Source: a virus. From it: a stretch of 45,317 bases of DNA. A program made the translations under genes and the position numbers. The stretch's first letter is position 1. Each line of letters begins with the position of its first letter. The stretch lies in the IMG/VR virus record IMGVR_UViG_3300047319_000914, positions 1-45,317 of that record. One strand, written 5' to 3'. Of the stretch, positions 20,947-27,520 are shown piece after piece. The notes beneath the pieces are model-generated. The model was not told the origin of the DNA and ran no database searches. It saw only the letters and a list, made by a program, of their open reading frames with translations.

Positions 20947-21018
20947 ATGGACCAAATCTACCTGATCCTGATGGCCCTCGGGCTCACCATGGTCGTTCTT
21001 CTCATCCGGTGGAGGTAA
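20947..21018 (+). CDS. Very small membrane peptide, 23 residues
   Basis: MDQIYLILMALGLTMVVLLI plus a basic end (RWR). A single membrane helix with an inside-positive C-terminus. It ends inside GGAGG, which then serves as the ribosome site of the next gene. Weak own ribosome site; moderate support. Confidence 0.45.
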   Translation: MDQIYLILMALGLTMVVLLIRWR

Positions 21019-21020
21019 CG

Positions 21021-21284
21021 GTGGGCGAGTTTTCTATCATCCCGATGTTTCCGGATTTGTACTACAAGTCTCCCTGGGAACTGCCGTACACGCCGCCTCC
21101 CGGCTTCTCACCTACCATTCCGTACTCGCCGCTACCTTTCTATCCGGCCATCCAGTTGTCACACAGGCCCCACAAGTGCCCGGTCTGTGAGGGCAAGGGC
21201 GTGGTCCCGGCTGGCTTCTATACCGATGATGTCGCTAACCAAAAGTGCCGCCCCTGCGGGGGCAAAGGAGTGATCTGGGGATGA
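21021..21284 (+). CDS. DnaJ-type zinc-finger-like small protein, GTG start
   Basis: 87 residues. GTG 21021 follows GGAGGTAACG. The C-terminal part contains CPVCEGKGVV and CRPCGGKGVI, two CxxCxGxG units as in the central zinc domain of DnaJ. The N-terminal half is rich in Pro, Tyr and Ser and probably disordered. Function unknown; could bind a protein or RNA. Confidence 0.65.
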   Translation: MGEFSIIPMFPDLYYKSPWELPYTPPPGFSPTIPYSPLPFYPAIQLSHRPHKCPVCEGKGVVPAGFYTDDVANQKCRPCGGKGVIWG

Positions 21285-21526
21285 CACCATTATGGTTGTT
21301 CGTTGGGCTCGTGTGGACAGTAGTATCCATCGTTGCGTACACGGCCCTTCAGTTTGCCACCCTGATGCCTTTCCTGCTGACAGGGTGGGCCTGGCCCCTC
21401 AAATACCGTCGTCATTGGACGCAGTGCTGGTACGAGTTGGCCTGTGAACGCAAAGAGTTTTTCTACAACTGGCTGGACGGTTCCCGTCCATATGACACGG
21501 GACATTCAGACGTTGAAGCATTCTGA
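21281..21526 (+). CDS. Small membrane protein
   Basis: 81 residues, ATG overlaps the previous stop as ATGA. LWLFVGLVWTVVSIVAYTAL and FATLMPFLLTGWAWPL are one or two membrane segments, followed by a charged soluble tail ending in SDVEAF. No family recognised. Confidence 0.6.
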   Translation: MTPLWLFVGLVWTVVSIVAYTALQFATLMPFLLTGWAWPLKYRRHWTQCWYELACERKEFFYNWLDGSRPYDTGHSDVEAF

Positions 21527-21540
21527 GAGCGAAGCGAACC

Positions 21541-21741
21541 ATGGGCGTTTATAGAGACAAAGACGGCGAGTGGCACATGCCGCCCCGTGACAATCCTAGC
21601 GGATGTGTGCTGGAAGTCTTTGGGCCTTCTCCGTTGCTGACCGGCGTAGCTCGTGCCCTGGCTGCCGGCGAAGCTATCCGGACCGAGTGCGGCGGTGCCA
21701 TCATGGATTCCAGACGAATCCTTCTCTGCGATTTCCTGTGA
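21541..21741 (+). CDS. Hypothetical protein
   Basis: 66 residues: MGVYRDKDGEWHMPPRDNP then LLTGVARALAAGEAI and MDSRRILLCDF. The upstream GAGCGAAGCGAACC and the repeat of the same unit before the next gene (GAGCGGAGCGAACA) are notable as similar ribosome-site contexts. Unknown. Confidence 0.55.
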   Translation: MGVYRDKDGEWHMPPRDNPSGCVLEVFGPSPLLTGVARALAAGEAIRTECGGAIMDSRRILLCDFL

Positions 21742-21753
21742 GCGGAGCGAACA

Positions 21754-22023
21754 ATGCTGAACATCGACGCCAAGTCCCTCGCCGCCCTGGAACGCTTACG
21801 TCAAGAGCTTGCCTGGCTGGAAGCTAACCATCCTGAGAAGACGGCCCTCATCAACCTTGCCCTGTCTCACCTAAGGACCATCGAGGCAGCCAGCGGTAGC
21901 CGACACGGTCTGGTTGGTGACGGTCCCCATGGCTTCTATCCGAGCGGTCCCTGGTCGTTCGTGACGAAGCCCTCCAATCCCGACGAGATCGAACGTCAGA
22001 TTTACATGGAAGACGCGAAGTGA
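21754..22023 (+). CDS. Hypothetical helical protein
   Basis: 89 residues. AKSLAALERLRQELAWLEA and TALINLALSHLRTIEAA form an amphipathic helical hairpin; the tail has GPHGFYPSGPWSF. Probably protein-binding. Unknown. Confidence 0.6.
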   Translation: MLNIDAKSLAALERLRQELAWLEANHPEKTALINLALSHLRTIEAASGSRHGLVGDGPHGFYPSGPWSFVTKPSNPDEIERQIYMEDAK

Positions 22024-22556
22024 TTAACCTATACGGCATCCAACTCAACATCACCGAACACGCCATCGCACGCACCTGGATCTTCCCCAAGGACAGTCTC
22101 GTCGAGTTCGAGCCCAAGGACGAAGAGTGGTGCCGCCAGCTGGGTATCGGCCACGAGGAGTCCAAGCCCGGTGCGTATCAGATCGGCGACACCTTTCTGA
22201 TCCACCCCAAGGTCTTCGACCAGCTTGCCTTGGAAATGAAGTTGAGGCTTGAGGAGTCTACCAATGCCATCATCAATTGCGTTGCGGATGAACCTGACGC
22301 CGTCAACCGTCCAAACTCTCAGATGGCCGGCATGTTCACGAAAGACATGCTTCTTAGCATAAAACGACTGCTGCCGCAGGTCGAGGCTCGGCGGCGTCAC
22401 AACTTTTTCTCCGATCCGTTCCTCGCGATGGAGCCCATCAACTTGGACTGGATGTCGTCTGAGCGGTTTTTCACTGACAAGATAATTGGTTCGTGCGGCG
22501 TCTCCTCCAAACTCTTTGGCCCGATGTCGGCCGGGTTCCTTAACTCCGTTTTCTAA
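22020..22556 (+). CDS. Hypothetical protein, GTG start
   Basis: 178 residues. The GTG at 22020 overlaps the previous stop (GTGA). MINLYGIQLNITEHAIART has a strand-helix layout and the C-terminal half includes RNFFSDP-like and SSERFFTDKIIGSCG segments. No motif found. Unknown function. Confidence 0.55.
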   Translation: MINLYGIQLNITEHAIARTWIFPKDSLVEFEPKDEEWCRQLGIGHEESKPGAYQIGDTFLIHPKVFDQLALEMKLRLEESTNAIINCVADEPDAVNRPNSQMAGMFTKDMLLSIKRLLPQVEARRRHNFFSDPFLAMEPINLDWMSSERFFTDKIIGSCGVSSKLFGPMSAGFLNSVF

Positions 22557-22557
22557 C

Positions 22558-22836
22558 ATGCACACATTCGCCGTCCTGATGCTCCTGACCATTCCCACGG
22601 TCGATGACTTCGTTCGTGACCTGGGCCATGATGACTTCCGTCGTCGTGAACGGGCCTCGAACGCACTTCGTCAAGTGCATAACAGCAAGGCCATCGAACA
22701 CCTCAAGGCCGAACGGGACGCTACGAAGGATCTGGAGGTCAAGCACCGCCTGTGCGTGATTCTGGACGAGTACAGGGTCCGTGCCGAGCCGGAGTGGAAG
22801 TGGATGAACAATCGGTACTTGCCATCGTGTCCGTGA
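22558..22836 (+). CDS. Exported HEAT-like repeat protein
   Basis: 92 residues with a short signal-like start, MHTFAVLMLLTIPTV. DDFVRDLGHDDFRRRERAS, ALRQVHNSKAIEHL and KDLEVKHRLCVILDEYR match the HEAT-like unit (DDF-xRERA---L---) common in secreted planctomycete proteins. A host-derived protein is likely by family resemblance. Role in the phage unknown. Confidence 0.6.
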   Translation: MHTFAVLMLLTIPTVDDFVRDLGHDDFRRRERASNALRQVHNSKAIEHLKAERDATKDLEVKHRLCVILDEYRVRAEPEWKWMNNRYLPSCP

Positions 22837-23075
22837 CACACGGTAACTGTCTGGTGGGTGCCTTCCTGCTAATGGTCAGACATCGCACTTGGCAAATTCG
22901 GGCTCTCTGGACGCCACCGACGTCCTGGAAGAGACTTGGGCGGGCTGCCCGCTTTGTTCCTCATTTCTATGTTGTCGCCGCAGACGGCACCTGCTGGCAC
23001 TTTAAGACCGTCAAGGATGTGCTGCCCTTCCCACTCTGTTTGTTGTGGTTCGAGGGTCGTTTTCAGGAGTTTTGA
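22833..23075 (+). CDS. Hypothetical protein, GTG start
   Basis: 80 residues. GTG 22833 overlaps the previous stop (GTGA); an internal ATG at 22872 is an alternative. LVGAFLLMVRHRTWQIRALW and ARFVPHFYVVAADGTCWHFK are strand-rich with many Trp/Phe. Unknown. Confidence 0.5.
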   Translation: MTHGNCLVGAFLLMVRHRTWQIRALWTPPTSWKRLGRAARFVPHFYVVAADGTCWHFKTVKDVLPFPLCLLWFEGRFQEF

Positions 23076-23077
23076 GC

Positions 23078-23122
23078 ATGAACCAAGGACCAGTCCGTGA
23101 AAATTCCCCCTGGGCACACTGA
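23078..23122 (+). CDS. Short upstream reading frame before the sigma-like gene
   Basis: MNQGPVRENSPWAH with AGGAG eight bases before the ATG. Its 3' part overlaps the sigma-like start at 23097 in another frame. Either a translation-coupling leader for the sigma-like gene or an accidental frame. Confidence 0.35.
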   Translation: MNQGPVRENSPWAH

Positions 23123-23714
23123 AGCAAGTGTGCTCGAAGCGATTGAGAAGTCCGTCGCCATCCTGGCTCCGAGTTTTGTTTTTGGCTACTTCGACGTCGA
23201 AGACATCAAGCAAGAAGGGCGACTCGAGGCCTTCAAGGTCTTGGAGAAAGAGAAGTACGACCCCGACCGGCCGCTCGCCAACTTCCTCTACACGTCTATC
23301 CGCAACAAGTACGTCAATCTGCTGCGTGACAAGCTGCGGCGAAACGACCCTCCGTGTCAGCCGTGCCACATCGGCGATTGCTGCAACCCTACCGGTAACG
23401 CCTGCGAGCCATACATCGCTTGGCGAGATAGGAACGCCGCGAAGTCAAATCTGATGAGGCCGCTGGATCTGGCACATGTCGCGGATGAGAACGAACGTCG
23501 GACCAGACTGGAATCGACTGTCGTTAGCGACGTCGAGACAGACGAGATTGTCAAACTCATCGACGCGAAACTCTCAGTCGAACTCCGCTCCACCTACCTC
23601 CAGATGCGGGCCGGCGTTTCGGTCCCCAAGGTCAAGCGTAAACAAGTCGAGGACGCTGTCCGAGACATTATCAGGGGCTCCCTCGAATGGCAGAACACAA
23701 ACGAGGACGACTAG
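23097..23714 (+). CDS. Phage sigma factor-like protein, gp55-type candidate
   Basis: 205 residues. Residues about 28-65 read FDVEDIKQEGRLEAFKVLEK, then FLYTSIRNKYVNLLRDKLRR, close to region 2 of sigma70 factors (DLIQEG-LG--KA--KFDP---F-TYA---IR). A C-terminal HTH-like stretch (SVELRSTYLQMRAGVSVPKV) could be region 4. Between them a Cys-rich CQPCHIGDCCNPTGNAC insert is unusual. Starts at GTG with AAGGA seven bases upstream. By analogy with T4 gp55 it may direct transcription of late genes, perhaps at the GGTGTATT motif; that is inference. Confidence 0.65.
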   Translation: MKIPPGHTEASVLEAIEKSVAILAPSFVFGYFDVEDIKQEGRLEAFKVLEKEKYDPDRPLANFLYTSIRNKYVNLLRDKLRRNDPPCQPCHIGDCCNPTGNACEPYIAWRDRNAAKSNLMRPLDLAHVADENERRTRLESTVVSDVETDEIVKLIDAKLSVELRSTYLQMRAGVSVPKVKRKQVEDAVRDIIRGSLEWQNTNEDD

Positions 23715-24559
23715 GCCGGAGCGAGCGGAACTTCATCGTCTCTAACGTCGGTCGCCTTAGCGTAGATGAAATCGCCGCGAAGATTAATCGCACGGCGGAA
23801 ACCGTGGCTCAGTTCATTCGGCTCAACGTAAAGCCCGCTGATGCTAAGTCAGCCTTTGCTGAGGACGAGATCGAACAGGTCGAGATCCGGCAGTCACTTC
23901 GCGGCTGCGAGAAGTGGAAGCGGCTCACCCAGGAACTCACCAAAGAAGAAATCACTTTCTTTGAGGAGGAGTACATCAAGCTCATGACCCAGTTCAAGGG
24001 TGATGTGCTTGCCACGGAAGAGACCCAGGTCTTCGATGCCATCAAGCTCGAGATTCTGAAGAGCCGCAACATGATCGAGCGGCGTAAGGCCCGCGACGAC
24101 ATCACTCGCCTGGAGAAGATGCAGGAGGACTTCCTGAGCCAGTTCGGCGGTAACCCGTCGAACATGGACGACGACCAGAAGACCCTGGCCCTGAACATGG
24201 AGTCCCAGATCCAGGCCGCACGCTCGGCCGAGGCCTCACGCACGAACGATTACGTGAAGCTTCAGGAGCGTCTGGATGCCCTGATGCGGACCATGAAGGC
24301 CACCCGCGACCAGCGAGTAAAGCAGATCGAGCAGTCCAAGATTTCGTTCCTGGGCCTCATCAAGATGCTTCAGGACCGCGAGGTCCAGGCCTCTGAGGGT
24401 CGTCAGATGGAACTGATGAACATGGCCACTGACAAGGAATACGACCGCTTGGGAAGGCCCACGAAGTACGACGACGGCAACGAAGATTCCCCAATCCTAT
24501 CCGCCGAGACAGTTGACCTCGGCCCACTCGAAGACGGAGATGCAGAAGGTGATGCTTGA
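23687..24559 (+). CDS. Probable terminase small subunit-like protein
   Basis: 290 residues. N-terminal basic helix-turn-helix (RLSVDEIAAKINRTAETVAQF), a long charged coiled coil (EEYIKLMTQFKGDVLATEE onward) and an acidic tail. This HTH-plus-coil layout and the position ahead of the large terminase fit a small terminase subunit, which binds the packaging site. No direct motif proves it; a transcription or scaffolding role is the alternative. The end overlaps the next gene by eight bases. Confidence 0.5.
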   Translation: MAEHKRGRLGRSERNFIVSNVGRLSVDEIAAKINRTAETVAQFIRLNVKPADAKSAFAEDEIEQVEIRQSLRGCEKWKRLTQELTKEEITFFEEEYIKLMTQFKGDVLATEETQVFDAIKLEILKSRNMIERRKARDDITRLEKMQEDFLSQFGGNPSNMDDDQKTLALNMESQIQAARSAEASRTNDYVKLQERLDALMRTMKATRDQRVKQIEQSKISFLGLIKMLQDREVQASEGRQMELMNMATDKEYDRLGRPTKYDDGNEDSPILSAETVDLGPLEDGDAEGDA

Positions 24560-25061
24560 GTTCCTCTGCTGGCTTTTGGCCAGCCTGGTGGCGATGAGTT
24601 TCATTGAGTACGTGGCCCATCGGTGGCCCATGCACAGTCGGCGTTTGTATCGACAGTTCAGCTTCTTCCGTGGGCCGTTCGAGCGACATGCCGTGCTCCA
24701 TCACGGCCGGTACTTCAAGACGTTCGACCACGAACCGGACATCGCGGCCAAGTACATCAGCATGTGGCTGAATCCCGTCGAACACCTGATCGGGCTGTCA
24801 CCAGTTTGGCTGGGCATCGCCTGGTTCGTCTCCCTAATCGGTGGCATTACGTTCGCGGTCGTCATTGCACTCCACGCCATCGTATGGAGCATGGTTCACT
24901 TCGAGATGCACGAGCCGACAGACGGATGGCTCTCGCGTGCGTGGTATTTCCGCTATTTGCGGGAGTACCATAAGACGCACCACGACCATCCGGGCACCAA
25001 CTTCAACGCGGCCATTCCGGGCATGGACTGGCTGTTCGGAACCTATCGGAGACCAGAATAG
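24552..25061 (+). CDS. Fatty acid hydroxylase-superfamily membrane protein
   Basis: 169 residues. Histidine clusters of the membrane di-iron hydroxylase/sterol desaturase family are present: HRWPMH, HAVLHHGRYF, H-FEMHE and YHKTHHDHPG. Hydrophobic segments LVAMSFIEYVA and WLGIAWFVSLIGGITFAVVI separate them. Catalyses O2-dependent lipid or carotenoid hydroxylation in known relatives; substrate here unknown. An auxiliary metabolic gene unusual in a packaging region. Start between ATG 24552 and ATG 24540 is uncertain; the shorter is chosen for its overlap with the previous stop. Confidence 0.75.
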   Translation: MLEFLCWLLASLVAMSFIEYVAHRWPMHSRRLYRQFSFFRGPFERHAVLHHGRYFKTFDHEPDIAAKYISMWLNPVEHLIGLSPVWLGIAWFVSLIGGITFAVVIALHAIVWSMVHFEMHEPTDGWLSRAWYFRYLREYHKTHHDHPGTNFNAAIPGMDWLFGTYRRPE

Positions 25062-25063
25062 AC

Positions 25064-25549
25064 GTGCGGACAATTGAACTAACGCAGGGGCAAGTTGCTT
25101 TGGTGGACGACGCGGACTACGACCGTTGTTCCGCATTCAAGTGGTGTGCCAATTGGATCAAGGACCATTATAGGCCAGTGCGAACCGACTGTAGCGAGGG
25201 GAAGCGTCGTCGCATCTACCTTTATAGGTTCGTCATGGGGGTTACGGACAAGGACATTCTGGTAGACCACAAAGACGGAAATGCCCTGAATTGCGTGCGT
25301 AGCAATTTGCGAGTCTGTAATTTTGCTCAGAACAACCGCAACAGGAAGAAACCAGTATCTAAAGAGTCTAGCTACAAAGGTGTCAGGAAGCATCGACACG
25401 GACGCTGGCGTGCCAGCATCAAGGTAAATGGCGTGACAATCAACCTTGGAGTGTTTGATGTCGAGCTAGACGCGGCTCGTGCCTATGACGCTGCGGCGTC
25501 GAAGCATTTCGGCGAGTTCGCGAAGACCAACCTGGAGTCGGCAGCATGA
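25064..25549 (+). CDS. HNH endonuclease with AP2-type DNA-binding domain
   Basis: 161 residues, GTG start. LVDHKDGNALNCVRSNLRV is the HNH signature (H, N, N). The C-terminal part SSYKGVRKHRHGRWRASIKV with DVELDAARAYDAAASKHFGE is an AP2/integrase-like DNA-binding domain, the standard fusion for phage homing endonucleases. Mobile; likely a selfish insert between the hydroxylase and GMD genes. Overlaps the next gene by four bases. Confidence 0.85.
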   Translation: MRTIELTQGQVALVDDADYDRCSAFKWCANWIKDHYRPVRTDCSEGKRRRIYLYRFVMGVTDKDILVDHKDGNALNCVRSNLRVCNFAQNNRNRKKPVSKESSYKGVRKHRHGRWRASIKVNGVTINLGVFDVELDAARAYDAAASKHFGEFAKTNLESAA

Positions 25550-26586
25550 AGACCGCGTTGATTTGGGGGATTACTGGCCAGGATGGAAGCTACCTGGCGG
25601 AACTGTTGCTGTCAAAAGGATACAACGTAATTGGCGTCGCTCGCCGCGTTTCTGTTCCAACTGACGTGCGAATCCGTCACTTGTTGCCCAATGAGCATTT
25701 CAAGGTTGTCGATGGTGATGTCACTGACGCAATGTGCGTCTATCGTCTAATCGTTGACCACGATCCGGATGAAACATACAATCTTTCGGCTCAGAGCCAC
25801 GTCAAGATTTCCTTTGACGAAGCCTGTCACACCTGGGACGTGACGGCGAAGGGTGCCCTCAACATCCTCGAGGCGATTCGCCATTCCACCCGACCTCAGG
25901 CTATTCGCTTCTACCAGGCGAGCAGCAGTGAGATGTTTGGGGCGTCGTATTCCCTCCGCTGGACCGAACGCGGCACTCACAGCTATAACGCGACAACGGA
26001 CCCTCTCGAGGGGGTTTACACAGAGGTCGCGTTTCAGGACGAGGCTACTCCTTTCGCTCCCAACTCTCCCTACGCCATCGCCAAGCTCGCCGCCCACAAT
26101 GCGGTCCGAGTCTATCGGGAGGCCTATGGTCTCCACGCTAGTTCCGGCATCCTCTTCAATCACGAGAGCGAACGCCGCGGAGAGAACTTCGTCACGCGGA
26201 AAATCAGTAAGTACGTGGCGAACCTGCCCTTCCCGCTTGAGAAGCTACGTTTGGGCAACCTTGAGGCCTGTCGTGACTGGGGCCACGCTGAAGACTTCGT
26301 CAAGGCTATGTGGTTGATGCTTCAGCAGGAAAAGCCTGATGACTACGTAGTGGCCACGGGAGAGACGCACACGGTCCAGGACTTCCTAAAAGCAGCATTC
26401 GAGGTCGTTGGCATTCATGATCCGACGCCTCACTGGCAGCAAGACAGCACCCTGTATCGGCCGTGCGAGGTCAACTTCCTGAGGGGAGACGCGAGCAAAG
26501 CCCGCAAGGTTTTGGGCTGGGAGCCCAAGATCGACTTCAGCAGCCTTGTCAAGCGAATGGTGTTATCTGATATGTGGGCACGATGA
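25546..26586 (+). CDS. gmd: GDP-mannose 4,6-dehydratase
   Basis: 346 residues. NAD(P)-binding GITGQDGSYLAE at residues 9-20, the catalytic Ser-Ser-Ser-Glu (SSSEMFG, about 125-131) and YAIAK (YxxxK, about 176-180). GILFNHESERRGENFVTRKI is diagnostic of Gmd. Converts GDP-mannose to GDP-4-keto-6-deoxymannose, a precursor of fucose and rhamnose sugars, so it may alter capsule or lipopolysaccharide, or feed glycosylation of DNA or virion. About 30 extra residues lie between SSSEMFG and the YxxxK (TERGTHSYNATTDPLEGVYT region), unlike the usual short loop. Confidence 0.9.
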   Translation: MKTALIWGITGQDGSYLAELLLSKGYNVIGVARRVSVPTDVRIRHLLPNEHFKVVDGDVTDAMCVYRLIVDHDPDETYNLSAQSHVKISFDEACHTWDVTAKGALNILEAIRHSTRPQAIRFYQASSSEMFGASYSLRWTERGTHSYNATTDPLEGVYTEVAFQDEATPFAPNSPYAIAKLAAHNAVRVYREAYGLHASSGILFNHESERRGENFVTRKISKYVANLPFPLEKLRLGNLEACRDWGHAEDFVKAMWLMLQQEKPDDYVVATGETHTVQDFLKAAFEVVGIHDPTPHWQQDSTLYRPCEVNFLRGDASKARKVLGWEPKIDFSSLVKRMVLSDMWAR

Positions 26587-26831
26587 GCTTCTTCGACCCG
26601 TCTACGGCCTGGCTCAACACCTGTGTTGTCTTAACGGTCTTCTGCGTCGCAGTTGACGTTGCCATGAGGTTGATAGAGCGTCGCTGGCGGGAACCCAATG
26701 GAAAAACGCGACTACACAGACCCACGCTACAAGAAGTGGCGAAAGGCCGTATACGTTCGCGACAAGTTCCGATGCCAGATGCCAGGGTGTGCTCGCTCTT
26801 GCAGAAAGATGAATGCTCACCACATTCGTAA
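26583..26831 (+). CDS. Small membrane protein overlapping an HNH gene
   Basis: 82 residues, ATG overlaps the Gmd stop as ATGA. AWLNTCVVLTVFCVAVDVAM is a membrane helix, followed by RLIERRWREPNGKTRLHRP. The last 45 codons overlap the start of the HNH gene in another frame, so the true end may be subject to error. Function unknown. Confidence 0.45.
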   Translation: MSFFDPSTAWLNTCVVLTVFCVAVDVAMRLIERRWREPNGKTRLHRPTLQEVAKGRIRSRQVPMPDARVCSLLQKDECSPHS

Positions 26832-27036
26832 GTGGGCCTCTTTCCCAGAGCTTCGTTTCATAGTTTCCAACGGCGTTACGTTATGCCGCATTTGTCACGA
26901 CAAGATCAAGAACTTGGAAGAGGAGTATGAAGGCATGTTCCTCCGCATTGTCACCGGAAAGTCCGCCGGGTCGGTCAATCTCCGACTTCGGCTCATGATG
27001 ACGAGATATGAAGAAGGAAATCGAAGAGAAGGATAA
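26698..27036 (+). CDS. HNH endonuclease of packaging type
   Basis: 112 residues. KKWRKAVYVRDKFRCQMPGC, then NAHHIRKWASFPEL and NGVTLCRICHDKI give the CxxxC-AHHI-N-CxxCH pattern of small HNH enzymes. In several phages an HNH protein next to the terminase is needed for packaging-site cleavage; that role fits this position directly upstream of ERCC4-type and terminase genes. Confidence 0.8.
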   Translation: MEKRDYTDPRYKKWRKAVYVRDKFRCQMPGCARSCRKMNAHHIRKWASFPELRFIVSNGVTLCRICHDKIKNLEEEYEGMFLRIVTGKSAGSVNLRLRLMMTRYEEGNRREG

Positions 27037-27520
27037 GTACCTCGTACTCCGCGACTCTCACGAGAAGGCTGGGTATGGATGGCTCTTTGAGCCTTCTGAT
27101 AATTGTGCGGGCACACTCGAGCGGAAGCTCAAGACCGGCGACTACTCGCTTGATGGGTATTACGACAACAATATTTTCGTGATTGAACGCAAAGGTTCCG
27201 TCGCGGAGTTCGTTGGCAACATCACCCAGAAGGACAAGTGGGACGACTTCAAGAAGGAGTTGATCCGGCTCGAAGAGTTCAAGCATCCTTTCATCATCCT
27301 CGAGTTCCCCTTTTCCCTGCTCATGACATACCCTATTGGGTCCAATCTTCCTCGGGGACTTTGGGACAAAACTAGGGTCAAACCTGCCTTCATTTTGAAG
27401 CGGCTCCTCGAAATCGAGATCCACTTCAAGACCAAAATCATCTGTGCCGAGACCTCCGACAACTCCCGCTCGGTCGCCGCCAGTCTTTTCAAACGGATCG
27501 TCGAGAATGCCAAGCCTTAA
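27008..27520 (+). CDS. ERCC4/XPF-type nuclease
   Basis: 170 residues. GDYSLDGYYDNNIFVIERKG with SVAEFVGNI matches the ERCC4 nuclease core (GDY...VIERKxxxD). The Glu-Arg-Lys triad is the catalytic part. It acts on DNA ends or branched structures in relatives. Overlaps the large terminase start, hence probably translated with it and perhaps involved in processing DNA for packaging (inference). Confidence 0.75.
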   Translation: MKKEIEEKDKYLVLRDSHEKAGYGWLFEPSDNCAGTLERKLKTGDYSLDGYYDNNIFVIERKGSVAEFVGNITQKDKWDDFKKELIRLEEFKHPFIILEFPFSLLMTYPIGSNLPRGLWDKTRVKPAFILKRLLEIEIHFKTKIICAETSDNSRSVAASLFKRIVENAKP

